Both the position numbers and the translations under genes were made by a program. The notes beneath the pieces are model-generated. The model saw nothing but the letters and a program-made list of their open reading frames with translations, did no database searches and was not told where the DNA came from. Of a stretch of DNA of 64,000 nt, positions 9,114 to 17,659 are shown piece by piece. Origin of the DNA: a virus; the IMG/VR virus record IMGVR_UViG_3300011113_000736, positions 1 to 64,000 of that record. One strand, written 5' to 3'. Every line of letters starts with the position of its first letter. Positions within the stretch are counted from its first letter, which is position 1.

Positions 9114-9751
9114 TACAGTCTCCCTATTATGTTACTGGTTTTGTTCTTAATTAACCCGCCTAAGCAAGCTATAAGTGCATCCTTATTAACACTATGTATG
9201 CTTCTGCTTTCATTTCTTGCAGAAAAATTATCAGGAATATAGTTTTCCTTGGTAATTTTCCTTTGAAATGCCTGATAAGTTGAAGGATCAGCAACTGCGT
9301 CAAATGTAATAAGTTTGTATGATTCAGTGATCATCAATATGCCTTTATCATTTGTAGCGCCATTGCCAACGCCTCTTGAAGAAATGCCTACACGCACACC
9401 ATCGTTGATAAGAGCCTTGAGGATCTTGCCATGAGGAGTGTTGAGAATTTCACCTTCTCCCATCAAGGATTTTCCTTCCCACCATAATTTTGTGACGACA
9501 TGGGAAGCTTTTTCGAAATGGATAATGGAGTCAGATGGGTGGTCGAGTTCACCGACTAAACCTCTTGCGTTAACGCACTCCACTAAGTCACGAACATTTT
9601 TGTCTAGAACATTAAAACTGTAGCATCTATTATTTTTGTTAACTTCGTCGGCTTGTTGAAATTTACCACGAAATCTGGTGAGTCCACCATTGGTGGACTC
9701 ATTCAGATCCATGTGAATTCCGCCGTGAGAACAGCAGTCCACAAGTAGCAT
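9113..9751 (-). CDS. 21: Prohead maturation serine protease, T4 gp21-like
   Basis: A 212-residue protein with the herpesvirus-assemblin-like phage protease pattern: the histidine in GELDHP (His71) and the serine in VGISSRG (Ser124/Ser125), followed by ITFDAVADPS. In T4 this enzyme cuts scaffold, capsid and internal proteins after (L/I)xE. The ATG at 9751 is preferred, with AAGGGG upstream; a GTG at 9775 in frame would overlap the previous gene. It is the likely processing enzyme for the many tagged cargo proteins listed here. Confidence 0.93.
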   Translation of the reverse strand: MLLVDCCSHGGIHMDLNESTNGGLTRFRGKFQQADEVNKNNRCYSFNVLDKNVRDLVECVNARGLVGELDHPSDSIIHFEKASHVVTKLWWEGKSLMGEGEILNTPHGKILKALINDGVRVGISSRGVGNGATNDKGILMITESYKLITFDAVADPSTYQAFQRKITKENYIPDNFSARNESRSIHSVNKDALIACLGGLIKNKTSNIIGRL

Positions 9752-9758
9752 ACTCACA

Positions 9759-11531
9759 TCAACCCCTTTCGCCACCCTTAAGTAGCTTAAAGCTGTTAGC
9801 CAAAGTCATGCCATTAGCAGGAATGTAAGGATTCTTGAGCTTGTCCCAAGTATCGGGACCGTCATCATGACCAAGCACATCGCTATCGGATTCGATAGCC
9901 TTCTCGCCATGAATCTTGAAATCGCCAGCCTTGGGCACATATGGATTCTTGACATTGGGATAGACATCGTTGCCATCCTGAGTCAAATAGCCCTGCTTAA
10001 GATCTTCAACGCCTTGCTTGTCATAAGACTTGCCATCGCTGACGAAAGGTGAACGGGTAGAAGCGTACTTGCCGGGAGTGCCGTCAATTTTGGCATACTT
10101 AGCAATTGCTTCGACATCTCCAGTCACAGTGTGACCAACTTTGTCAGAAACATGCCAGTCGCCACTCATTGGAAGATTGGCAGCAGCCTTGAGCATTGCG
10201 GCAGCTTCTTCAAGAACATCAAGATCAAAAGCCTTCTTGCCAGTTAGAGCGTTCTCAATGTCGCCCATAAAGCCAGCAATTTCATGCTTGATTGAGGTAT
10301 CACCGAAGTGTTCGGCAAGACCAGCAAGGCTGTTAAGAGCCTTGTAGGTGTCTTCAAAAGCCATCTTTTCGGTGTTGGCAACTTCGTCAAGCTTTTCAAT
10401 CATGACTTCAGAAGCTCTCTTGAATCCTTCATAGCTGTCGGATTCAAACATATCAGCTAGCTTGAATATCTGGTTGACCTTGTCCTTGTAGTTCTCGTAG
10501 CAAGTACGAAGAACGCCTTCAGCCAAGAAAGAGCAAGAATCGTCATCGAAATTCTTAACGCCTTCCTTAACCAAGGTGTCGCTGATCAACTTGGCAATTT
10601 CGCCTTCGGTGAGATAAATCACGCTGGGGAAAGCAGCGACGACATTCTCAATGGTTTCCTGTAGCTTAGAAGCATCGCTCATGGCGTTGCACTTCTTCAT
10701 ATCCTTGCAAGCAAGACCCCAGTGGGCATTGTGTGCAAGCATCTTCATGAGATCTCTTTGGTGCATAACATTGGTATTAAGAGTCTTCCAATTGAAGGAA
10801 AGCATCTTGGCTTCGTTCTTAATTTGAGAACGAGGAATAGCAATGGCAACAACATTGCCAAGCTTGTCCTTAACGGTTTCGCTCAAGGTTGGAGCGCCGA
10901 ATGTTCTGAAATCAACATAATCAAGAACATTCTTAGAAACTGATGCCCATTCCTTAACCATCTTGGCGGTAGCCTTCTTGGAAAGGTTCATCATCTTCTT
11001 GGAAGAATGCTTTTTCATTAGCTCTTCACGCTTGTCATCTTTCTTGCCATGAGATTTCTTAGCAGCTTTCTTCTTGAAGTAAGCGAGAAGCTGGGGAGGC
11101 ATTTTGCCCTTGCCGTGCTTCTTGGCTTCGTTGATAACACCTTCCTGAAGGTTTACACGAATGTAAGGAAGGCTGAAGTAGCTTGAGAAAAGATCGCTTG
11201 CTGCGTTCTTATTGTCATCAAGAATTGAATCAACCATTTTGTCAAGAATAGATTTACCTTCATTGATTTGAGAGGTTTCATCGACAACCAACTCTTCAAT
11301 GTTTTCAAGCAAAAGCTTGGTATCATCTACAATATAGGTAGCGTGAACAAGTGTTCCTTGATCAGTAGCAAAAGTAGCTTCATTTTCTGTGATGCCGAAA
11401 AGAGCCATGTTATCTTTGCCAAGTGCAGCAGCAATAGCATCGGTGGCTTCACTTAATTCTTTTTCGGCGGTCTGGAGAAACTTACGCTCAATCTGCTTGA
11501 AGACATCATAGTCGATGAGTTTTCTCTTCAT
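9759..11531 (-). CDS. Head-module virion protein of unknown role
   Basis: A 590-residue protein between the portal side and the protease gene, with GGGAG before its ATG and the same raised GC content as the capsid genes. It is Lys-, Ala- and Asp-rich, with a very basic stretch around residues 140-200 (AKKHGKGKMP, KKKAAKKSHGKKDDKREE) that could bind DNA, and a C-terminal tail with repeats of the form 'KNPYVPKAGDF' and 'KNPYIPANGM'. Several L/IxE sites could be cut by gp21. A prohead core or internal protein is inferred; no family is recognised. Confidence 0.6.
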   Translation of the reverse strand: MKRKLIDYDVFKQIERKFLQTAEKELSEATDAIAAALGKDNMALFGITENEATFATDQGTLVHATYIVDDTKLLLENIEELVVDETSQINEGKSILDKMVDSILDDNKNAASDLFSSYFSLPYIRVNLQEGVINEAKKHGKGKMPPQLLAYFKKKAAKKSHGKKDDKREELMKKHSSKKMMNLSKKATAKMVKEWASVSKNVLDYVDFRTFGAPTLSETVKDKLGNVVAIAIPRSQIKNEAKMLSFNWKTLNTNVMHQRDLMKMLAHNAHWGLACKDMKKCNAMSDASKLQETIENVVAAFPSVIYLTEGEIAKLISDTLVKEGVKNFDDDSCSFLAEGVLRTCYENYKDKVNQIFKLADMFESDSYEGFKRASEVMIEKLDEVANTEKMAFEDTYKALNSLAGLAEHFGDTSIKHEIAGFMGDIENALTGKKAFDLDVLEEAAAMLKAAANLPMSGDWHVSDKVGHTVTGDVEAIAKYAKIDGTPGKYASTRSPFVSDGKSYDKQGVEDLKQGYLTQDGNDVYPNVKNPYVPKAGDFKIHGEKAIESDSDVLGHDDGPDTWDKLKNPYIPANGMTLANSFKLLKGGERG

Positions 11532-11631
11532 TTTATACTCCCAAAAAAAACATGTTTAATTCACATAGAGTGAGAATTTTTAGAATCCTAACTCATATCT
11601 ATGCAGGAGCTTTAAAAAAAAGAAGGTAAAC

Positions 11632-11958
11632 ATGCAAACATTTGCTGATTTCATCAATAAAAGATTTGGTTTAAATGAAAATGAAGATCAAAATCAACAG
11701 GCTGTTCCTTTTAAAATGCGAAAAAAATCAGCTGAATTAGAAAATATAATTCATTTAATTTTAGATAATCCAAATTATTTTAATAAATTTTTTGAAGCTA
11801 TAAAAGAATTTGTTAAAGATATTCAAGATAATGATTTGAATAACATGATTGATGAATTAGAAGAAAATATAAAGCAAGATGATAAAGATAAAGGTCTTGG
11901 ACAATTAGATGGTGAGTCTCATAAACCAAATAATCTGCCACCTAATATGGGTGGTTAA
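11632..11958 (+). CDS. Small tagged protein, probable capsid cargo
   Basis: A 108-residue protein beginning MQTFADFINKRFGLNENED: Phe at 4 and 7, and a GLNE site that fits the (L/I)xE cleavage rule. The rest is acidic and helical, ending with KPNNLPPNMGG. The gene diverges from the head operon by 100 bp and has AGAAGG as ribosome site, unlike most tagged genes further right. The body has no recognised domain, so the cargo role rests on the N-terminal tag and location. Confidence 0.55.
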   Translation: MQTFADFINKRFGLNENEDQNQQAVPFKMRKKSAELENIIHLILDNPNYFNKFFEAIKEFVKDIQDNDLNNMIDELEENIKQDDKDKGLGQLDGESHKPNNLPPNMGG

Positions 11959-11973
11959 TTTTTAAATATTTTT

Positions 11974-12009
11974 ATTCAATGCTATAATCTTGGCTTTCCA
12001 TGTCTTCTT
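11974..12009 (-). repeat. 36-bp copy of the portal gene 3' end
   Basis: This 36-bp segment is identical to 12519-12554, which encodes the last residues of the portal (EDMESQDYSIE and stop). The upstream sequence differs, giving in this copy a short open frame ending NKEDMESQDYSIE. The two copies bracket the 117-residue tagged gene, which suggests insertion or unequal recombination at the portal tail. Confidence 0.85.
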
Positions 12010-12118
12010 TGTTTACAAACCTAATTGTAGGTGTAACGAGCTTTCCCTGCATGTTTGAGACATGTGGTTCTTTGCTTATTGTTTAACCTCAATTCGGTCT
12101 TATAACCACGCTGTAACT

Positions 12119-12472
12119 TCACATTTCCTCGTATGCCTGTTGGTAATTGTTAGTCTTTGAGTTCAAAAGCCTGAGCAAAACTTTTTCGTTACCTGTTTGG
12201 ATTACATCACTGTCTTTTGCCATCGCTAGACAATTTGCCTTGTCTCCAGATAGCCACGCCGCAGTTCCTAAGTAGTATTTTGCTTCCCCCGGACTTTCTT
12301 CCCATGCTTGTTGTGCAGCCTTTTGCATCATGCTGACTGCAAGTTGTGTGTTGCCTGAAGATGCGTGTTTTTGTGCTTCGTGCCAAGTGTCAACCCAAAT
12401 ATTACTCATAGGGTTGCTGTCACCTTGATACTTTTGTTGTTTGTTTTCAATGTATTGTTTCCATCTTAACAT
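12119..12472 (-). CDS. Tagged small helical protein, probable capsid cargo
   Basis: A 117-residue protein starting MLRWKQYIENKQQ, where Trp4, Tyr7, Ile8 and Glu9 match the tag pattern. The body (WHEAQKHASSGNTQLAVSMM...) looks like a short TPR-like helical protein, with 'AYEEM' at the end. GGAGAG precedes the ATG. It lies 44 bp after the portal stop on the same strand and is flanked by two copies of the portal 3' end, as if it had been inserted there. The function is unknown. Confidence 0.6.
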   Translation of the reverse strand: MLRWKQYIENKQQKYQGDSNPMSNIWVDTWHEAQKHASSGNTQLAVSMMQKAAQQAWEESPGEAKYYLGTAAWLSGDKANCLAMAKDSDVIQTGNEKVLLRLLNSKTNNYQQAYEEM

Positions 12473-12516
12473 TTTCTCTCCAGTTTTTTCTTTTTGTTAT
12501 TCTGACATTTTTAACC

Positions 12517-15045
12517 TCATTCAATGCTATAATCTTGGCTTTCCATGTCTTCTTCAGAGGCATAATCTTGAATACCAAGATCATACTTTTCGATATCTTC
12601 TTCTGAAGGTTCTGGAAGTGGTGGACCACCCCCTGTTGTTGTCGGTGTAGGACCACCAGTTTCTGAAGTTGCCGGTGCGCCACCCGCTGCTTCTGGTGAT
12701 CCCTCTGGTGGTGCTTCTGTTGGAACTTCGGGTGATTTGTTTGGTCCTTCTTCTGTAGCTCCAATTTGTTCTTCGTCGGATGCAGGTATGCCAACACCAA
12801 GAAGTTGTGGGTTCTGTTGCAACACTTGCAATCTTGCATCTTCAAGTTTTTGCAGTTTGTTTCTAGCAAGCATATCTTTTGTTTCTTCTTCAGTGTAATG
12901 CATCCAGAATCGCAACAAATCGTAATCGCTAATCAAACCAGCAGATTTAAGACCTGTTACATTTTGGATTCTGTTGTTGACGATTTCTGCTCTGCTAAGC
13001 TCTCTCCATTCGCTTGGAGGAGTCATTGTGATCTTTAAATCATCATAAGTCTCAGGTGGATAACCACGCATATGAAGATGTCTTTGAGCAATCTCATAAA
13101 TACCATCTTCCAATGAAGACTGATAACGCTCAACAGTTCTGGCAAACTTTACATCTTGTGAACTCAAGGTTATCTTGGTTTGAGCAGGATCATCGACATT
13201 AAGATAATTCTTGGGGAAGTTCAATGCTGTCATCAACTTCAAACGGAAGTAAATAGCATCGTCAATTTCGCCGAGATTTTGGGCACCGGGAAGTGTTTCA
13301 ATCTTTGTGTTAGAATTTGGTCTAGTTGGAATCCAATAATCTTCTTCGACGGCTGGTGGTTGATATCTTTCTTCCACGGAAGAAGATCCAGAGAATCCGT
13401 TTTGGTTCAAGCTGACCTTTCTCTTGCGGAATTGGTCTTTCATTCTTTCAATGAAAGCTTCAGCTTTGAAACCGGGAAGTTGACCAACATCAATATAAAA
13501 CACCCTTCTTTCGGGCGCACGGGCAAGGCGGTATGTCAACATGCTGTCTTCCATGAGTCTTAATTGATAAGCTGGTCCTCTGGCTGGTTCAACGATTGAA
13601 GAACCGTAAGGATAAAACTGCCTTCTATCCTCATTAACTCTTACATGAACAATTTGTTCAGGGGCGAATCTGATTGCTGTTGCCATTTGAATTTCTTGAT
13701 CGCTAGCAACAGTGACAGGCGCACGAACCAATGATTGATAATCTGGTCCTTCTTTGGACTGCTGGAATTCAATGACTTTGCCCTTGGTTGTTTCAATGCG
13801 ATAAATACTTTCGGGAGGAAGTCTTTGAATCTTCAAGATTCCCTCATTAGGAGAATCAAGATCGGTGATAAGCTCATAGAACAAATCACCATAAAGAAGC
13901 AAGCTCTTAAAATCTGCCCAAATTCTCTTATTGAAGTTCAACATTTGGCGTGACATAAGGAGGAATTCAACTTCCTTTTTCACATCATCGTTTTCTGTTT
14001 GAATTTTCAAAACATTGCCATATTCGTCCTTTTGACAATTGTGAACAATTGTATGGTCTGTGGCAAAGTTATGATGCTCTTCAACAGTCAAGTCATACAC
14101 ATCTTGTGTGATACCTTTAAATTTGCCAATTACTTTTCTTTTATCATTCTTGCTTCTGGACAAGTGTTTTAGTTCTTTGTATGTGTAACCAAATTTCTTC
14201 AATCTTGCTTTGATAGTGATCCAAGTTTCCTCAACCATAGCAAGTATATTTTCCATAGACAGACCTTTATTTATAAGTCTGGTATATTGGTTTATAACTT
14301 GATATTTCTCTATGGGTTTTCCAGCTTTCCATTCTTCGACAAGCTGTCTTTCAGTCACCCATCCATTATTAAATGTAAAGATTCTGGGGAATTGACCGCT
14401 AATTAGACTGTTGTGTTCTGAGTCTGGCTTTTCACGATAGAATGGCATTAAGTCATCGCCAATTTTAATCTTTTCGGCTTCTATCCATTCGCCTGAACGG
14501 AGCAAGATTTTATGATCTGGAGTACATTCCAACTTGCCACCATTATCAAAAATTAATTCTACAGTCTCTGATGTTTTGGTTTTTCTTGGATGATGTGCCC
14601 AACCAAGCGTGTAATCTCTCTTGCTAAAATCGTAGCAATAAACCAAGAATTTATCGTTAGCGTTTTCTTCAGCAAGTGTTTGAATTGTTTTAAATCCAAA
14701 TGGTGTTGCCACCTTTGTGTTGCCTGCAACGCAAGCTTCATCAGCAAAAATGGTCAAGCATGTTTCGATTTCTGGAACTGCCCTAAGTCTTTCGTATTCT
14801 TTATATCGTGAAATTCTGTTGCTTACAGTTGATAGGTCGATAAAATCTTGGCTCTCACGAAGGCGGATAAGTCTGTTATCTTGACCATTCCAATAAGAGC
14901 CATCGGGAGAAATGCTGGGGATAGAATCGGGACTGATGATACCAGCACCGACAATATCTTTAGATTGCAATCTTCTACTTAGCGGATCTTTTTCAAACGC
15001 ATAGGTAAAAGTTTTAAAAATATCAGACCAAAGTGGCGTAGGCAT
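12517..15045 (-). CDS. 20: Portal vertex protein, T4 gp20-like, interrupted by an intein
   Basis: The 842-residue precursor contains an intein at residues 105-336, leaving a 610-residue portal (T4 gp20 has 524). The extein has gp20-like features: an N-terminal clip and wing (YERLRAVPEIETCLTIFADEA, interrupted by the intein), YGDLFYELI, RLPPESIYRIE, then PYGSSIVEPARGPAYQLRLMEDSML and a later FPKNYLNVDDPAQTKITLSSQDVKFA. The C-terminal ~100 residues are Pro/Gly/Glu/Thr-rich and low complexity, an extension beyond the usual portal. GAGGA precedes the ATG. The protein forms the dodecameric DNA channel that binds the terminase. Confidence 0.92.
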   Translation of the reverse strand: MPTPLWSDIFKTFTYAFEKDPLSRRLQSKDIVGAGIISPDSIPSISPDGSYWNGQDNRLIRLRESQDFIDLSTVSNRISRYKEYERLRAVPEIETCLTIFADEACVAGNTKVATPFGFKTIQTLAEENANDKFLVYCYDFSKRDYTLGWAHHPRKTKTSETVELIFDNGGKLECTPDHKILLRSGEWIEAEKIKIGDDLMPFYREKPDSEHNSLISGQFPRIFTFNNGWVTERQLVEEWKAGKPIEKYQVINQYTRLINKGLSMENILAMVEETWITIKARLKKFGYTYKELKHLSRSKNDKRKVIGKFKGITQDVYDLTVEEHHNFATDHTIVHNCQKDEYGNVLKIQTENDDVKKEVEFLLMSRQMLNFNKRIWADFKSLLLYGDLFYELITDLDSPNEGILKIQRLPPESIYRIETTKGKVIEFQQSKEGPDYQSLVRAPVTVASDQEIQMATAIRFAPEQIVHVRVNEDRRQFYPYGSSIVEPARGPAYQLRLMEDSMLTYRLARAPERRVFYIDVGQLPGFKAEAFIERMKDQFRKRKVSLNQNGFSGSSSVEERYQPPAVEEDYWIPTRPNSNTKIETLPGAQNLGEIDDAIYFRLKLMTALNFPKNYLNVDDPAQTKITLSSQDVKFARTVERYQSSLEDGIYEIAQRHLHMRGYPPETYDDLKITMTPPSEWRELSRAEIVNNRIQNVTGLKSAGLISDYDLLRFWMHYTEEETKDMLARNKLQKLEDARLQVLQQNPQLLGVGIPASDEEQIGATEEGPNKSPEVPTEAPPEGSPEAAGGAPATSETGGPTPTTTGGGPPLPEPSEEDIEKYDLGIQDYASEEDMESQDYSIE
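12519..12554 (-). repeat. 36-bp portal 3' end, original copy
   Basis: This is the functional 3' end of the portal gene, repeated exactly at 11974-12009, 545 bp away in the same orientation. Confidence 0.85.
14038..14733 (-). other. Intein inside the portal protein (232 residues)
   Basis: The intein starts at Cys105 (CVAGNTKVATPFG, block A) and ends at His335-Asn336 before Cys337 (TIVHN, block G). Block B is LECTPDHKILL with the conserved Thr-x-x-His, and block F is VYDLTVEEHHNFAT. These are all the residues needed for standard Cys-type splicing. The region between (residues ~205-305) has no LAGLIDADG motif; it holds a helical segment with a possible helix-turn-helix (TERQLVEEWKAGKPIEKYQV). 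It is therefore either a mini-intein or carries a degenerate homing domain. It sits beside FADEA, a conserved portal segment, as inteins usually do. Confidence 0.9.
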
Positions 15046-15122
15046 ATTCCTCTATTTCTTGACCTTTTCCGTAGGTGTGCCACCATAATTGGATAAGCGA
15101 CACCATGAACAATCTAATCAAG

Positions 15123-15130
15123 TTATTTAG
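15123..15130 (-). promoter_or_regulatory. Possible late promoter for the portal operon
   Basis: CTAAATAA on the minus strand resembles the T4 late box TATAAATA and lies 78 bp before the portal ATG. It is the only good box in the 136-bp gap between the portal and the divergent flavoprotein gene. AT-rich sequence makes chance matches common. Confidence 0.3.
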
Positions 15131-15181
15131 TCTTTTTTTTGAAAATTTGCGTCTTCTCTTTCAAACAAACTAAATTAAAAC

Positions 15182-16063
15182 ATGGAAAGCTTCAACAATT
15201 ACATAGAATCCAAATCAACCGTTATAGAAAAAAACAGAATTGTTATAATTCAAGGATCACCCAGAACAAGAAAGTCTTGTTCTGGAGGCGATTCTAAAAC
15301 AAGCATGCTGATAAACAAGATATTGGACAAATTAGACAAAAGCATAAAAGTTGATTTGTTTGACCTATCTGTGAGAGATAATCAACCTAAAGTGCAACCA
15401 TGCAAAGGTTGCATATCTACATCAAATGGCTACCAATGCCATTTTCCTTGTTCCTGCTATAGCAAAAACAATGATCAAGAACCAGATTACATGCATGACA
15501 AAGATGTCTATAAAAAAATGCAAAAAGCCAGTGGCTTTGTAGTTTTTTCTCCTGTAAATTGGTATGCGGTTACGACTCAGGTGAAAGCTTTTTTTGACAG
15601 ACTTGTTTGTGTAAATCTAACTTTGACTGTTGATCAAGCTGAAAAATATATGGGTGACGATATAAAAAACCCAGAAATTACAAGAAAATTAGAAAAAAGT
15701 GGTCAATATTCGAATTTGTTAAAAAATCATTATGAAGGAAAAGTGGGCGCTTTTTTTATTCATGGAAATGATGGGGCGAATGATTATGAAAATAAAAAAT
15801 TACCATTATCATTGATAGAATACCACGATCAAGAAAAAAACTTTTCTATTAAAGATTGTATCATGCCGATTGTACATCAATGTAGATATTCTGGCATATT
15901 TGTACCTGATAACTTAATACAATGCCATCACATAGGAGAAAATGATTCTTATGCCGAAGGAAATGATAAATTTAAAGAAGATGAGGAAGAAATTTTTGTA
16001 AACAAAGGATTAGAATTAATAAAAAAACTAATGGAAGAAATAAATGCTATAAAAACTAAATAA
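15182..16063 (+). CDS. Flavodoxin-fold NAD(P)H-dependent FMN reductase-like protein with capsid tag
   Basis: A 293-residue protein. From residue 20 it follows the iron-sulfur flavoprotein/FMN-reductase family: IVIIQGSPR (FMN phosphate loop), PCKGCIST with a Cys cluster (CHFPCSCYS) and GFVVFSPVNWYAVTTQVKAFFDRL, the classic flavin-binding and dimer segment. Family members normally begin at the first strand. Here 19 extra residues, MESFNNYIESKSTVIEKNR, are added with Phe4, Tyr7, Ile8 and Glu9 of the cargo tag. This suggests an enzyme carried in the capsid. No ribosome site is obvious; ACTAAATTA lies just upstream. Confidence 0.72.
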   Translation: MESFNNYIESKSTVIEKNRIVIIQGSPRTRKSCSGGDSKTSMLINKILDKLDKSIKVDLFDLSVRDNQPKVQPCKGCISTSNGYQCHFPCSCYSKNNDQEPDYMHDKDVYKKMQKASGFVVFSPVNWYAVTTQVKAFFDRLVCVNLTLTVDQAEKYMGDDIKNPEITRKLEKSGQYSNLLKNHYEGKVGAFFIHGNDGANDYENKKLPLSLIEYHDQEKNFSIKDCIMPIVHQCRYSGIFVPDNLIQCHHIGENDSYAEGNDKFKEDEEEIFVNKGLELIKKLMEEINAIKTK

Positions 16064-16067
16064 TAGT

Positions 16068-16625
16068 ATGGAAAGTTTTTTTGTTGTAAGTTATCATGGT
16101 TCCACTCACAACAAATTAGACAAAACTCTTTCGTCACATCCCAAACTTCAAAAAGTAATTAAAGACACAAGTACAAAACACATTTATTTAAATTGCCATA
16201 ATGTTATAGAACTTCAAAAGAACCATAAGTATAAATTTGGCGGTTCTTGGTTTTATGATGTTTGTCTTGATAACTATGAAATGGCATCAAAAGATGTAAT
16301 GAAGAATCATTTCTTTATATTTTATTTTGATGATGTTGTTGGTCATAATAATTTTTCTTATATAAATTATAGACTAAGAAGAATATACGAAATGCTTCAT
16401 CACTGTAATGATTATGTTATATTTTTCAATAATGGTAAAAATTTTGATTTAATTCTTAATAAAATAGAAAATAGATTGCAACTTGATGAACCATTAGTGC
16501 CATCAAAAGAATATTCTGTTAAAATAGAAAAATGTTTTGACAACAAAAGCGATTATTATTTCTCGCTAATAAAAAATAAATTTTCTAATAAAATTTTAAC
16601 CGATCAAAAATTGATCGTTGTTTGA
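16068..16625 (+). CDS. Unknown protein
   Basis: A 185-residue protein that follows the flavoprotein gene by 4 bp and so is probably cotranscribed. It begins MESFFVVSYHGSTHNKLDKTL, where a strand-loop (FVVSYHGST) leads, so this does not fit the cargo tag well. It is rich in Asn, Tyr and Phe. A possible nucleotide-binding fold is hinted at by the first strand, but no family is recognised. The last 30 bp overlap the convergent next gene. Confidence 0.5.
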   Translation: MESFFVVSYHGSTHNKLDKTLSSHPKLQKVIKDTSTKHIYLNCHNVIELQKNHKYKFGGSWFYDVCLDNYEMASKDVMKNHFFIFYFDDVVGHNNFSYINYRLRRIYEMLHHCNDYVIFFNNGKNFDLILNKIENRLQLDEPLVPSKEYSVKIEKCFDNKSDYYFSLIKNKFSNKILTDQKLIVV

Positions 16626-16907
16626 AACAGGATTATTTTCAGGCTTTTTTAGTTTATTATTTTCCAAAGCTATCAATCTATCCAATTCTCTTAAAGCCAA
16701 TTTGGCTGCATCTGCATCCATGTACGAAGATTGTCGATTCATTTGCTGTTGGGCAATTTCTCTTTTATTTCTTTTGCTTTGAATTTCTTTCATCTCATTT
16801 ATTGCTTTGCGGAAAAATACCCTTGCATTTTGCAATGCAAAGTCATCCGGTATTTCAAAATAAAGCTTTTCTAGTTTGCTTATTGTTTCACTAATGTTCT
16901 TTTTCAT
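16596..16907 (-). CDS. Small helical protein
   Basis: A 103-residue charged protein predicted to be nearly all helix (ETISKLEKLYFEI, FFRKAINEMKEIQSKRNKRE, LALRELDRLIALENNKL). It overlaps the previous plus-strand gene tail-to-tail by 30 bp and the next minus-strand gene by 4 bp (ATGA type), so it ends the minus-strand run that starts with the AAA ATPase. No function is recognised. Confidence 0.5.
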   Translation of the reverse strand: MKKNISETISKLEKLYFEIPDDFALQNARVFFRKAINEMKEIQSKRNKREIAQQQMNRQSSYMDADAAKLALRELDRLIALENNKLKKPENNPVSNNDQFLIG

Positions 16908-17656
16908 GCTCTTCCTATATGAGTAACATAGATTGGTTCATTAGTTATAGAGAATTCGTTCTGTTCATCACCCACTGTCTGGTTTCCAAGAAATTTTAGT
17001 TTAAACTTTCCGGGGTTTTTAGATAAACTGGTAATTCCATCAAGAGGAATTGTTTTCATGAAAACTAATCTTCTTCTATTATCTTTTTCATTAGGCAACT
17101 CATCAAGATATCCAGTTTTTATAAATTTGCTGATCATCCTTTTTTGAAAATAATCAGCCATATTGTCATTCCCATCTACTTTCAAACCACCACGAATAAT
17201 TGTGGTTTTGCATGTTCCATCTTTGCAAATCATTTTAAATTTCTTGATTGGCAAATATGTATCATCTTCTTTTTCTGGTAACGGATAAATATTAAATGTT
17301 CCAAAATTCCTAGTATTATAGCTAAACTCATTGATTAATTTTTCTAAAATGCTAGCATAATAAGATGTTTGTTGATAAACTTCTTCAATATTTTTCTTTA
17401 CAAAATCATTTTTGTTTTTTTGAAATTCTATTACTTTTTCAGGAACACAAGGTAAATTATTTTTATTTTTGTATTTAATAAGATTTTCGACTAACAAATT
17501 GTCTGAAATCACATCAATATTATGTTTTGTTTCAAAATAAGACTGAAATATTTCTGGATATTTAATGGAATTATAAATCCATTGTTCATCTTTAGATGAT
17601 GCCAATAGAGCTAGATGATAATCTTCTAAAAATATTTTTATTTCATTTGATCGCAT
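16904..17656 (-). CDS. Unknown protein in the AAA ATPase operon
   Basis: A 250-residue protein directly after the AAA ATPase (3 bp gap) and overlapping the next gene. The N-terminal half is helical, and the second half has KMICKDGTCKTTIIRGGLKV and FKLKFLGNQTVGDEQNEFSI, suggesting beta structure. A virion or assembly protein working with the ATPase is possible from gene order only. No family is recognised. Confidence 0.45.
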   Translation of the reverse strand: MRSNEIKIFLEDYHLALLASSKDEQWIYNSIKYPEIFQSYFETKHNIDVISDNLLVENLIKYKNKNNLPCVPEKVIEFQKNKNDFVKKNIEEVYQQTSYYASILEKLINEFSYNTRNFGTFNIYPLPEKEDDTYLPIKKFKMICKDGTCKTTIIRGGLKVDGNDNMADYFQKRMISKFIKTGYLDELPNEKDNRRRLVFMKTIPLDGITSLSKNPGKFKLKFLGNQTVGDEQNEFSITNEPIYVTHIGRA

Positions 17657-17659
17657 AAT

